A stretch of 64,000 nt of DNA from Eudorina sp. 2006-703-Eu-15 (taxonomy: Eukaryota > Chlorophyta > Chlorophyceae > Chlamydomonadales > Volvocaceae), in contig BDSI01000057.1 of assembly GCA_003117195.1 (NCBI GenBank), positions 1-64,000 on the forward strand, written 5' to 3'. The notes under the pieces were generated by a model. The model saw only the letters and a list, made by a program, of their open reading frames with translations, was not told where the DNA came from and made no database searches. A program made the position numbers and the translations under genes. Every line of letters begins with the position of its first letter. Positions within the stretch are counted from its first letter, which is position 1. This document shows, piece after piece, positions 38,160 to 49,857 of the stretch.

Positions 38160-41035
38160 GAGCGAGGTGCCCGGGCTGGCGGCGGAGTGGGAGCAGTGCT
38201 TCAAGTGGGCGGTGCTGTGCGCGCGGCATTACCCAGGCGGTGGAAACCCGAACCGCCACACCCGCTACGCGCAGTTTTTGGAGGCGTACAACTGGTCCGG
38301 CCTCTCATGGCCCACACCGCTGAAGGGCATCGACAAATTTGAGCGGCGCAACCTGGCTGGAGCGCTGGACACGGCAGGGCATGCGGATCCACGTCTTCGG
38401 CTTGGAATACCGGCCGAGGCGGAGGGCGGGCGTGGCGGCGTGGGTGGCGGGCGGCGAGGATGAGGCGGTGGAGGTGATGAATACGGTATGCCCGTCCGGG
38501 AGGAGGACGCAGCGCGCGGGGGGCGCATGGAGCCCGTGGTGAGCGTGCTGCAGCACAGCAAGCTGGCGGCAGAAGAAGCCGCCCCACGAGGTGAACCTCC
38601 TGCTGTTCAAGGGACACTACTATATATACCATCACGAGCCTAGCGCGGCTGCTCAATAGCCGCCGCCATAAGCACTTCCGGAGTGTGTGCGCGCAGTGCC
38701 TGCGGCTATGTCGGGACGCGGCGGAATTGCACACACATACAACAGGCGCAGTGCAGCAGGCTGTTCCAGCCATGCACCGTCAAGATGCCGTCTGTGGGCA
38801 GGGACGGCCGGCCGCCGATCCTGCGCTTCACCCGCTTGGAGCAGTGCGCGCACCCGTCCTTGGGGATCAGCGCACCCTTGCGCATCTACACCGACTTCGC
38901 GGCGCTGAACGAGCCGCTGCTGAGAGGGCCCCCAGACATCCCGGCAGCCAGGGTTTGCCTCTTCCGGCAGCAGCTGGCGAGCTTCACGTTCCGAGTGGTC
39001 AGCGACGTGGCGCTCCCGTCGTTGGATGCGGCGGGGCAGGGCCGGCGTGGCGGTGGTCGGTGACGCAGGGGCCGGGGCGCTTTGCGCACGTTTACGATGA
39101 GGTGTACCACGGGCTGTATGCGGCGGAGAAGTTTGTGCGGCGACTGCTGGAGTTGGAGGATGGGCTCGTGCGGGACGTGCTTGAGGGCCCGCCACTGCAC
39201 ATGGGCGCGGCTGACACGCGCCCAGGAGCGCGCCACAGGCGAGGCGGTGCACGCAGTGCATGTACCGCAGCCGCATCCCGGGTGTCGACAGGGTGATGGA
39301 CCACTGCCACCGGACGGGCAGCTTCCGCGGTGTGGCACACCCGCAGTGCAACCTCACGGCGGGCCAGATGGAGGCAGGGTCGCAGCGCAAGCGCCGGATT
39401 CCCGTCGTGTTCCATAATCTGCGCGGGCACCTCATCTTTCAGGGCCTCGCGACGCTGCCGCCGGGCACGGCCCTCGGTCTGAGCGCCATCCCCGACACCA
39501 AGGGGGCCTACAAGTGGGTGCTTCACCTTCAACAGCTACTGGTTCATCGACTCGAACCAGCTGATGATGCCGGGGAGCCTCGCCACACACACGTGGCGAA
39601 CCTGCCGGACGCGGACGCACACATGCTGGGCGCATTGTCGCTGAAGTGTCCGCTGGGTGCGGTGGAGCTGATGCGGCCGAAGTGGGTCGTTCCCTACGCG
39701 TGGTACCGCTCGATGGAGCAGCTGCAGGCGACCGAGCTGCGGTCACGCACGGGAGGCGTTCTTCAGCCACCTCACTGGGGAGGAGGTGTCAGACCGGCGG
39801 ATTATCAGGTGTGGCGCGTCATCATAGGCTGCCGGGCGTTTGGGGCGTACCTGGAGGCCTACCTGCGAGTGGACGTGGTGGGCCTGGATGGATGGCGGAC
39901 GTCTTTGAGGCGTTCCAGCGGAGGATGCTGGGGCAGCACGCCGTGGATCCGCTGTACTGCGTCTCGGAGGGTCTCGGCCGCCAGCCTATCGTGCCTGCAG
40001 TAGGTGAGAGCTGGCAAAGGCTTCTCGAGATGCTGGGACAGTGCTTCGCGCTGTATTTGAGTTGTAGGGCCGACCATTATATGCCACCTGTCACCGATGA
40101 CCCGCGGGGTCCGCTGTAACATCCTAATAATAATAATGCCACCTACTACGTACAGTGGCAGGCGATGCTGCGGCACGCGCGGGTCGACTTACCTGGAGCT
40201 CCTGGCGGACCTACCAGGACATGTAACCTGTTCTTCGAGCGGGGCATCCGGGGCGGCCACGGGGTGATCGCCTGCCGGCGTGCTGTGGCCAAGGACGTGC
40301 GTGCTGTGGTCACCCCGGGGCACACCGCCTCGGACGCGGACACGTGGCGGCTGTATGTCGACTGCAATGAGCTGTATGTACGGCCATGCGATGTCGATCG
40401 CAGCCGCTGCCCTGTGGTGGCTTTTTGAGTGGATGGGTCGGTGGAGGAGGGTGCAGTGCCCCAGACGGCGGCGGCGCTGCAGGCGCTTGCGGGGCCGGGG
40501 CGGGGGCGGGGGTTTATTTCGTCGCCGAGGGGGACCTGGACTACCTACCCGCACACGCTGCATGAGGCCACATACAACGACTGTCCCCCTGGCGGTCGTT
40601 CGCCGCCGGGCAGCCCGGGCGGGCGAGCTGAGTGGCGTGAGTGCGTACACGAGGGAGGTTCTGGCGCGTGCTGCGGGCAGGCCGCACATACAGCGAGCAC
40701 CCCAAGCTCCTGGCGGCGCTGGAGGGGCGGGCGGGAGCAGTATGTGGTGCACCATTGACGTCCTACCTGCAGGAGTACCTAGCGCTGGGGATGCGCCTGA
40801 CGCGGGTGCACCCTGTGCTGCGGTTCCGGGAGCGGGCGTGGCTGGCGGGCGGCTACATAGCCCACAACAACCCGCAGCGCCAGGCCGCCGCCGCCAATGA
40901 GTTCGAGAAGGGCTTCTACAGGCTGCTGCTCATCAACAACTCGCTGTTTGGGATGACGATGGAGAATAATGTGCGGCCGTATCGCTATGTGCTCTTTGCG
41001 CCGACTGCTGCACAGTTCGAGAACGAAGCTGGCGC
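38160..41035 (+). pseudogene. Decayed Polinton/virus-type family B DNA polymerase (protein-primed type)
   Basis: Successive blocks on the plus strand follow the order of Polinton/Maverick-like PolB (DNA_pol_B_2 type). N-terminal domain: CFKWAVLCARHYPGGGNPNR and KGIDKFERRN (about 38200-38350). Exonuclease region: LRIYTDFAAL (about 38880), with Ala where DFE is usual. DHCHRTGSFRG (about 39299), IPVVFHNLRG (about 39400), WFIDSNQLM (about 39540), DVFEAFQRRM (about 39900), WQAMLRHARVD (about 40156), FFERGIRGGHGV (about 40230), LYVDCNELY (palm motif A region, about 40354), then NEFEKGFYRLL and NNSLFG (about 40895-40960). The DTDS palm motif is not present, so the 3' end is missing. At least eight frame changes occur, many looking like 1-4 base insertions, and a MITE interrupts it at about 40000. 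Non-functional. Either an endogenised element or its fragment. Confidence 0.8.
40000..40155. mobile_element. 156-bp insertion in PolB pseudogene, related to the 42.45-kb MITE, with intron-like ends
   Basis: About 90 bp from AGTAGGTGAGAGCTGGCAAA onward matches the MITE at 42454-42553 with few differences. The termini are AGTAGGTG and CACCTACT. An internal block (GTCACCGATGACCCGCGGGG to AATAATAAT) is absent from the 42.45-kb copy but partly present at about 11700. The insertion starts GTAGGTGAG and ends TACAG, and removing exactly 40000-40155 leaves PolB in frame (...VPA/WQAML). Target duplication not evident. Confidence 0.65.
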
Positions 41036-41059
41036 GGCGTCCCACGCATGCACATACTA

Positions 41060-41540
41060 CCGCAGCTTGCGGCCGGATGCGGGGGCGGAGGAGGGTAGGG
41101 GCCGGGGGTGATGGCGGTGGCGGCGGGGGGGGAGGCGGGGCGTACCTCGTCGTAAAGACAGTTGTATGTCCAAGGATTTGAATTTGCATGTACAAACGTT
41201 TGCGAATCCACACTTATGTAATTGCAAACATAACGCAGTTGTAACGCATTGAGTTATGGTGAGACCGCAGCATGAGGGCGTGGCAGATAGTCGCAAACTC
41301 GCGGCCGTACGGGCCTGTACGGGCATGCACGCGTTCCGCAAGGCTCGAGCGCCAAGTCATGAGCCCGCTCACATTGGAGACAGCATGGGAAGGTCAAAAC
41401 CCAGTGTCCCAATCCTGCATTACAACGCACCCAGGCGGCAGAGCAAGGGCAGCTTTTGTATAAGTAAAAGGACTGGCTGGCAAACGTTTTCGGGGGTCGG
41501 TTGTACGGGTCTGGGTTTCTCACGATGCAAAACCTGGATG
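41060..41540. other. Spacer between PolB pseudogene and SINE-like copy
   Basis: Contains a G-rich run (about 41095-41145) and otherwise no gene or repeat that I recognise. Confidence 0.4.
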
Positions 41541-41544
41541 CCCG

Positions 41545-41773
41545 TCCCCTCACCGCCGTGTGATTAGGCGGGTCTGGCGCGGTTTCCAGGAGAGGCAATC
41601 CTGGCGCGCTGGTAACCTGGTGTGGTGGCCGGTATGGCTGCATGACCCCCCCGCGGGTGATGGAGGATGGGTGCGCAGTCCTTGGTAGGGGTTGATGAGA
41701 CGAGGCACCTACTAGCTATCTGGGCCCGTTGGAACACCCGGTCGGGATACGGGTCCACCTTGTAACGGTTACC
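41545..41773 (+). repeat. SINE-like dispersed repeat, copy 4
   Basis: Forward-orientation copy, among the most complete for the body of the repeat: CACCGCCGTGTGATTAGGCG, GGTTTCCAGGAGAGGCAATC, CTGGTGTGGTGGCCGGTATG, GGGTGATGGAGGATGGGTGC, GCTATCTGGGCCCGTTGGAA, then GGGTCCACCTTGTAACGG. Sequence upstream of 41545 does not match the tRNA-like segment beside copy 3. Confidence 0.85.
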
Positions 41774-42449
41774 TGCGATGACAACACCACGCAACACCCA
41801 TTCGTCTAGGATGTATTGCACCGGTTCATTTTCATGTATCGGTCAAGAACGAGGTCGGCTATTACATGCGGGCATCCATGCCGTTAAGATGATGGCGAAC
41901 AGTGGTGACATTCACTCGTCGTCGCCCTCACGCTGCGTAACGTACCGCGTGACATCGATCACAACCTACCCCGACTCGTAAGGCTATTGCCGATCGATTC
42001 TAATGATATTGTCGTGGATCCTGCGGGTTGTCGGTGCAGCAGTCTAGATCTAGCACGTGCGCACCCGCCAGTCACGGATATGGCTACAGCCTGCCTGTGG
42101 CACATCTATCGTCGACCTACGTGCACATCGCACGCATCGCCCCTGAAATCAACTGTATGTCGCCGTTACTTCCACACACATCAGAAATAAAGGGCGTTCA
42201 CCGCACCATGTACTTACGCTGCCACACGCACTTGCGCCGATCCAACACACGCTCGCGAGCGACTCGCGACCCAAGTAAATGAGGCGCGCGCTGCACCGGA
42301 AAGATGTGCCGTGCGTAACGAAACCCATCCAAACAAAAAACAGCCGAATGTGCGCGGCGAGCAATTCGAATATCAAGGAGGGCGCAGCAGTCCCGCGCCC
42401 AGAAGCAGCCATGCGTCCGCGCCTGTATGGCTGCTGGACCGACAGGAGG
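41774..42449. other. Spacer; possible 3' untranslated region of the F-box gene
   Basis: No coding sequence recognised. On the minus strand TGTAA (41866-41862) lies about 850 nt after the F-box gene stop and could be its polyadenylation signal, which would place the 42.45-kb MITE in the 3' UTR. Confidence 0.3.
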
Positions 42450-42453
42450 TTGG

Positions 42454-42553
42454 TATAGTAGGTGAGAGCTGGCAAAGGCTTCTCAAGATGCTGGGACAGT
42501 GCTTCGCACTGTAAGTTAGGTGCAGGGCCGACCAATGTACGACACCTACTATA
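42454..42553. mobile_element. 100-bp MITE with 11-bp perfect inverted repeats and TTGG duplication
   Basis: Begins TATAGTAGGTG and ends CACCTACTATA, its exact reverse complement. TTGG flanks both ends (42450-42453 and 42554-42557). The interior is about 87% identical by eye to the insertion at 40000 in the PolB pseudogene. No coding capacity. Confidence 0.88.
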
Positions 42554-42713
42554 TTGGCTCAACTAGCTAGGCTTCATCAACGAACAGGCGGTGGGGGACC
42601 CCGGCGAGCACGTCGATGGCGCATGCCCACCGGAAGGTTGGTACCTGGTAGGCAGGTGCAGGTGCAGGTGCAGGTGCAGCAGCGGAGGAGTCGCGCGAGT
42701 GGCCACAGCGCCC

Positions 42714-45700
42714 CTAGACCTGCACTTGTACGACATTGGTTTGACAGTACGGCAGAGATTTCGCCAGCAGGTCCGCGAGTTCCGCATGGGTCCAGGGGGA
42801 TGCGATCGGCAGCGGGGGACCGACGGCCGCCGCGTTGGCAGTGGGGACGGGGACGGGGACGGGGATGGGGACGGGGATGGGCAGGGGAGGGGCACCGCTG
42901 CTGCTGGCTGGAGGCCCAGCTCCGGCCCCACCGCCGTCGTCCCCACTCCTGTCCCACTTGCCGCCAGATTGTCCCACCGGCAGCAGCTCCTCGGCACCAC
43001 CTCCTCCACCTCCACCATCTGCCCCAACACCACAACCTCCCCGGCACTCCTTGTCGTGCTCATCATCACCAGCTCCGGGACCACTCGCCGCTTCGCCCCG
43101 CCGGCCGCCCAGGCGATACCCCTCCGAACTCGCACCCGCACCCGCACCCGCACCCGCACCCGCACCCGCACCCGCACCCGCACCCGCACCCGCACCCCCA
43201 CCCGCACCCGCACCCGCACCCGCACCCGCACTCGCCCCCTCCCGGTCCGCACTGACGCACAGCACCAGCCTCAGCCGCCTCAGGCTGCGCAGATCCACCC
43301 GCCTCGGCAGCCAGCAGTCCTCCACACTGAGCGGCCGCTCCCGCCCCTGGTCCCCCAGGTACAGCTCCAGGGAGCGCAGCCGGCCGCCGCAGCCGGGCAG
43401 CGAGCCCAACCACCAAGTCGCCGCCTCCGGGCTCACCCCGACAGCTGGCGGCGGCCGCTGTGAGGGCTGCTGCGGATGTACGGCCGGCCGTACGTCCTGG
43501 CGGCGACAGGACGACCTCCATGGCGTAGGGTGCGGCGGCGGCGGCGGCGGCGGCGGTGGGCGGTTGCCCTCTGTGTCGTCCTCATCCCGCTGGGGCCCCT
43601 GGCGGACCCTGGAGAGGCTGCCCCCCCTGGACAGCCCCTCCAGCTCCCAGCTGATGCTGAGGTGCTCGCAGCGGCCCAGCCGGGAGGTGCACGCCGCCGG
43701 TGCGGCCCCTGACGCGGACGCCGCCGACACCGCTTGTGGCTGCGGCGGTGGCGGAAACGGTGGCGACGCAGCTGCCGGCGGAGCCCCACCGGTGGCGGCG
43801 GCGGCGGCAGAGTACGTGGCGCCGCCGCCGCCGTCGGCGCTGCGCAGCCCATCCCAACCTATCACGCCAGCCGCCGCCGCCGCCGCCGTCGCCGTCGGCG
43901 TTGGCGCGTTCCCGGGCCGCCGTATGAGCTGCAGCTCCAGCCGCACCAGCCTCGGCGCCCAGGGCTGCCCGCACAGCAGCTCCAGCTGACCAGCGGCGTC
44001 CCACGGCGGCACCACCACCGCCGCCTCCGCCGGCCCGTCACCACCCGTTTCGCAGGCTCCCGTCCCCACAGCCTCGCACCTCGCGGGCTCCCCGCCTGCA
44101 GCCGCACGGGCCCTTGGCGGCAGCAGCCAGCATCCCTGCACCGCAACCTCCGCCAGGGGGCTTCCGCGGAGGCCGACCAGGTCCGCGGCGGAGTGCCGCA
44201 GCCTCAGTCGCTCCAGGGAAGGTAAGGAGCCCGACATCGGGTCTTCGTACGGCCTCGCCGGCCCGCCGGAAGCAGCCCGCCCGCCGGAAGCAGCAATGGG
44301 GGCCGCTCCAGTCACCCCCGGGGGCTTTCGCTCCTCACCTTTGAGGTGGTCAAAGTGGTCGCTGCCGTCGCCGCCATCGTCGTGGTTTCCTACCAGGTTG
44401 AAACCCTGGACTTCCAGCGACTCCAGCGCGGCAGGCAGGTGCGCCCACCGCAGCGGAAGCCGGCCCCGCGGGCCCCCGCTGTCGGGCCGCGCCGGCCGAC
44501 CCGCGGGTCGGTTTGACAGCTGCAGGTCCCGCACCCGCGTCCCCTGGAGCACCCCCGCAGCCAGCTCCGGAGCCAGATGCCACAGGTTCCCGTCGAGGTG
44601 CAAGCAGCGCAGCGAGGCTGCCAACGGCGGTGGCGGCGGCGGCGGCGGCGGCGCCGCCGCCGCCGGAGTCGGCTCCGGCGGCGCCACCGCCGCTGGCTTG
44701 CTGCCGCAGACACCACCCGTGGCGGGCTTGTTGTGGAGTGGGGTGTTGGCCCCTGGCGTGGTGTGCCACACACCGCTCAGGATCAGACTCTCGAGGCGTG
44801 GAGGAAGAGCGGCAAGGGGCTGCGGGCGCTGCAGCTGGGGAGCGCGTGGGGGCGAGGATGCCGCAGCGGCATCGTGCGGCAGCGGCGGTGGAGGGTGCGG
44901 CGGTGCGGGGTCCCGTGCTGGGATCAGCGCGCGGCCGTTCACCAGTTGGGCGGCGAGCTCCGGCTCCAGTGGGGCGTCCAGCAGCAGGTGGCGGAGGTGC
45001 GGGAGCATCTCCAGGGAGGGGATGGAAAAGGAACCGGGCGGCCACCGCCCAGGGGTGCGTTTCATCAGGCTGTTGCGAGGCGGGGGGCGGGGGGCGGGAG
45101 GGTTGCGGGATACAGGAATGGGGGTTGCAGGGAGGGGGCATCAAGGAGTGCGGTGCAGGGAAAAGCGGAGGGACACAGGCACGGCAGAGCGGAGCAGAGC
45201 AGAGCAAGGGGGGGTCGGAGGTTGCAGCAAGGCACAAGCTCAGACCTCGGGGAACCCGGTCACGTCCAGCACCCGTTGACGAAGGGGGACCCGGGTGCGA
45301 GGGCGGTAAAGGCCGCGCGGGTCAGGCCGAGCATGCAACGGATTGCGCAGCGACGGCCAGCACAGGACCATGCACGCGGGCGCACTAACCGCGCACCGAG
45401 CGAGCCGCCGCCGCCGCCGCCGCCGCCGCACCGCGAGACTGGACAGAGGACTGGCGTCAGACACGGCTCCTAGGTACGGACTGACGGACCGCGCTCCGCC
45501 GCGGCACCTACTTGGCCACCAGCCGCTCCTCCACGGGCCCTCGCCCCACCCGCAGCGCCAGGTGCGTCAGGCTGCCGCCCAGCTGGCAGATGCCGTACCA
45601 GGCCCCCGGTAGCAGCCCGGCGCCCACGAAGGTCACATCCAGGTGCGTCAGCGACCCACGGGTCGCAACCGCCGCCGCCGCCGCCGCTCCTCCTCCTGTC

Positions 45701-48624
45701 GCCGCTGCTCCTGCGCCATCATCCCCGCCGGCGGGGGCGAAGCACGAGAAGAGGTCCATGGGGCGCATGTCCCGCAGCTGCCGCCAGCCCTCCCCCACGA
45801 CCCGGTGGATGAAGTGGGCGGTCAGGAGGCCGAGGGCGAAGACGTCCCGCTCGATGCGCAGGTCCAGCAGGGCCGCATCCGCCTCCGCCGCCTCCGCCGC
45901 TGTTGCTGCTGCTGTTGCTGCTGCTGCGGCGGCGGCGGCGGCGGAGGCGGCCCCGCCCCCCGCCGCGCAGGTGGGCCCTGGGAATACATATTCCCCCGGG
46001 GGCACCTGCGTCAAGCCCCGATGGTGCTGCGTGTGTTTGGCATCGTGCCGCCCAGCCGCCACCCTGCCCTCGCTCTCCCCCTCCTCCCTTTCGCTTCCTC
46101 CGCCGCCCGATGACGACTCCTCGCCTTCTTCGTCGTCTTCCTCGCTGTCTTCGGAGCTGCCACTGCCGCTGCTGCTACCGCTGCCGCTGCCCTCTTCGCT
46201 CTCCTCCTCCTCCTCCTCGCCCCCCTCGTCCTCCTCCTCCTCCCCCTCGTCCTCCTCATTTGCAAGCATATCCACCAGCGTCGCCAGCTGCTCCCAGGCA
46301 TTTCCGTACACCAACTCCAGCGTCAGGCGCCGCAGCTGCGGCAGCGCCGCCAGCGCCTCCACCGGCGGCGGCGGCTCAACCTGTACCGCAAGCTCCCGCA
46401 GCGTCAGCTCCGTCAGGGCCGTCAGCGCCGCCGCCAGCGGCGTCAGGCCCCGCCGTACACGCTGCGGCGCCGCCGACGTCCAGTAGGCCATGTCCGACAG
46501 GTTACAGCCGTCACTGCACCAGAGGTCCAGGGAGGACAGCGCCGTCAGCTGCCGCAGCGCCGCCAGCTGGCCGCCGTCCCGGAGCTGTAGCACCGTCAGA
46601 GCCGTCAGCTGGGACGCTAGCGTCTGCACCCCTGACCCTGCGCCTTCGGCGGCGTCTGCTACAGCCGCCGTCGCCGCAGCTACAAGCTGCGGCAAGGTGG
46701 CCACGCAGCCGAGGTCGAGACTGCCCAGCGCCGACATCGCCGCTGCCGGCGCCGGCAGCGGCGGCTGCGGCGCTGCAGCCACGCCATCGTCGTCGCCGCC
46801 GCCGCCGCTAGGGCCATCTAGCAGCGGCGGCGGCGCCGCCGCTGGCAGTAGCAACGGCGTGAGGTCCAGGGGTGCACGGTGCGCCGCCGCGACGGTCCCC
46901 TCCGCCAGGTTCTGCGCCGATTCCAACGGGTGAACCTCCCATGACACAACCCCCTCCGGCGGCAGTAGCGTGGAGGGGTAGGCGCAGTGGCTGGCCCACA
47001 TGAACTCGGGGTCCATCGCCGTCGTCTTGCTCTTGACGCCCAGGGCCAGCAGCTGCCCCGGCCGCCAGTCCGTGACGTCCACCTCACTGCAGCTGTCCGT
47101 GTCGTCGTCGCGGCGGCGGCCGCCGAAGCCGCCGCCAACCGGCGCTGCGCCCTCTGCGTCGGTGCTTGCGACTGCGGCTGAAGGGGATGCTGCTGCAGCC
47201 CTGTTCGGGGAGCCACGTGGCGAGGTGCCTCGTGTGCGGCCGGCTGGGGTAGCCGCAGCAGACGCCGGCCCGGGACGCGAGGTCGGTGGACGAGCACTTC
47301 GTGACGATGACTCGGTGGGGTCCAAGAGGCAGTCCTCCGGGCGCAGGCACTGCTGCAGCGCCGCAAGCGGGCCGCAGCGAGGGACGGGCCGCACGCCGTC
47401 ACCCACGCGCAGGGCCCGCAGCCCCGGGAAGTGCCGCCGAAGCGACAGAAGCGCCGCCGCGCAGGCCGACCGGGCCCCGTCCGCAGAGCACTCGGCACAA
47501 CTGCCGCCGCCGGCGCCGCCGCCACGGCTGTCGTGCTCAGCAGGCGGCGTCGCCACCGCTGGTGCGGAAGATGATGGGGCGGAGGATGCGGCAGCGGCGG
47601 CGGCAGCGGCGTTAGCAGTTGCTGCCGGCAGGGGCGGCGGTGACGCTGCCAGCCGCGCCTGGTTGGCCTTGACGCTCCGGCGGCCCAGCGGCGTGCGCGT
47701 GATGGCGTCGCCCGCGCTGTCGTACACGTTGCAGATGAGGAGGTCCCGGTTGGGCAGGTGCAGTACGGCGCAGGTCGCCGCGGGGAAGGCGGCGGCAGCG
47801 GCGGCGACGTCACGATCGGTGACGGCGGGGTCCAGATGCACCTGATGGTGGGCGTAGAGTGTGTGTTAGAGGGGGGAGAGGTTACGTACGTACCGGGGGA
47901 TTTGATGCGCCGTTCAGTTCATGCGATGTCGGATACGGTAACAGTCGTCTCGATGATGAAGGTTAGGACAATACAATGGTCCCCGGGCGACAGACAACGC
48001 TGAGCAGAGCTGGAAAGCGGAAGCGAAGCCGAGGATCTAGGAGGAGCTCGTCCGTAGGTCAGTCCGTCCGTAGGTCAGTAGTAACCCCTAGTGTCCGAAC
48101 CCGCACACGCAGGGACACCGCAGCAAGGCCGGCAACGTGCCCTGGACTGATATGCCATCCACCAAATGATCGGCGCACCAACGGACGCGTGTTCGCGCTT
48201 AGAAACCACAGTGTTGTCACGGGTCCAACCGCTGGTCACGGCACTAGCGAAGCCACCGCGCGAGGCCGCGTCAATTGGGCAGTGGCCGGGAATGAGCGAC
48301 GCGACGTGCTGTCGTACCTGCACATGGACGGTGTCGACGCTGGCTGCATATGCTGACCTCCAAAGACGGCAAACTAAACGGCAGCTGGCGATTGAGCGCG
48401 GCGCCAAGAAAGAGCCGACCACCTGGTTCCGGAAAACATGGTCGGTGAGCGTTTTCCCCGCAGGAAACCAAAGAGATTCGTGTGCATGTTATCCTGACAC
48501 TCACTTGCAATGCTAGAGGAGGAAGCTCCGATGGCGCCTCCTGCGCAGTAATTGTGTCAGGGACTGCCATTTCCTCGACAAGGCCAAGAGTTGAGGGTCC
48601 CTGACCGTCAGGCATGCCATGCAA
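42714..48624 (-). CDS. F-box/leucine-rich-repeat protein, about 1636 aa, 4 exons
   Basis: Likely substrate-recognition subunit of an SCF-type ubiquitin ligase. Exons in coding order: 48624-48505, 48422-48318, 47841-45512, 45069-42714. All have GT-AG borders and matching phases; total 4911 nt. The first two exons together make a classical F-box (LPPLALQ joined to VVGSFLAPRSIASCRLVCRL) at about residues 34-62. Exons 3 and 4 carry irregular leucine-rich repeats (for example LTALTELTLRELAVQ, LPQLRRLTLELVYG, LPSLERLRLRHSAADL, RSLRRLRLVLCVSA), separated by Ala/Gly/Pro runs. An acidic Glu/Ser block lies at about residues 600-650, and a Gly-Ala dipeptide tract near 1463-1500. I joined the two large exons because the exon 3 donor (AA/GTAGGT) and exon 4 acceptor (ACAG/CCTG) fit in phase and the LRR pattern continues. 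If that intron is not real, the large exons are two genes. The target is unknown. Confidence 0.75.
43128..43234 (-). repeat. Hexanucleotide (GGTGCG)n inside F-box/LRR coding sequence
   Basis: About 17 copies of the 6-bp unit read CGCACC on the plus strand, with one CCCACC variant. In the coding frame it encodes alternating Gly-Ala. All six frames stay open here, which creates false frames such as His-Pro or Arg-Val repeats. Confidence 0.95.
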
Positions 48625-49857
48625 TACCTCAACACATTATACTAACTGCAATTTACAAAGCAAATTTGATGGAACGACTGCTTACGAAGGGGTCGCAGTT
48701 GACCGTACCTGTACGTTTGACATCATTTCTGCCTTTTGCGCACGGTTTGTCCAGATACCTTTCATGCAAATCATTAGCAGTGTTATTAAACATAAAATCA
48801 GGGCAATGTTATACGTTTCGACCAGCGTTTCGGACAATGACTAAGAGCATACGGATACCCGATCACTTTCGGGGCACCACGCACCAGCCAGCTGAGTATG
48901 TTCGGATCACAAACCGCACGGTTGACATGTAACAAGGTAACCATGGCGGGTGTCGCAACCACTGGCAACCAGACAGCCGTACACAAACCGAACCTGACCG
49001 AAGGCAATTGCAAGCATGCACCCGAGCATGGACTGTTGCTGCTTCTGGGTGACCGAACCTCTTAAGCATGTCCTCTTGTCATGCGGTCTAGACTGTCTTG
49101 GGGCTAGTAAACCAGCGGTGGATCCGCGGTAAAACACTCTCGACTCCTAGGAGGCCCGGCAGGCCTTCCCGTTGCAATTATCCCGCCGCACTGTTAGCGC
49201 TGGAAGTCCAACGAGGCGTGCACCGTCGTGCACTGAACGCGCTCAGCGGCAGAGGCCCGACCGCCGTGCATGATATGATGCCGGCTGGCAGTCGGCGAAC
49301 ATCTGGCTGCCTGTCCAGCTACCAGCGGACAACCGCAGTCCTCCGCAGCCCACACACTATCGCACAAGGTTACACTTGCGCTAACGACCACGGATCAGGG
49401 GAGCCATGGAGAGACCCCACACCAACAGCACCAACTGACCAAAAATGTCGCCGGGGGATCCCCACGCTGATGCTTGGGCGATGCGTTAGCAAAGTATTCG
49501 TGTTGGGGTGCATGTGTCCACCAACGAATGTATGTTGTCTGCTATTCGGGGTATTAGAGGGCATACATAATAGGACCGAATGCGGGCCAATGCTTGGTCG
49601 GATCGAAACTGAGATCGGCCCATTTTCAGCATCCAACACATACGTGTGAATTAGTCAATTCATCAGGCGAGCGCGTAAGTAAGACAGGCGCACGTCATCT
49701 AGGTTTGCACCAACGGTTTGCATTACAGTACCCGTACGGGCTTCTGCATCTTGACTTATTCATACCGAAGCTTCACATTAACGCGTCAATGCACGTGCAA
49801 GTGTTAAGCAAGCACTATCACTACCCAATTTCGTTGTGTTAGAGGGTGCTCATCAAA
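48625..49857. other. Divergent intergenic region between F-box and adenylate kinase genes
   Basis: Contains the 5' flanks of both genes. No clear TATA box could be assigned to either. No reading frame with recognisable domains. Confidence 0.5.

Noticed and set aside
42554..47845. Long plus-strand frames opposite the F-box/LRR gene (up to 384 codons)
   Set aside because: Shadows of the GC-rich minus-strand exons. They are Pro/Arg/His-rich without domains, while the minus strand has an F-box and LRRs with consistent splicing.
49098..49649. 183-codon plus-strand frame upstream of adenylate kinase
   Set aside because: No recognisable domain, mixed codon use, and it lies in a divergent promoter region.
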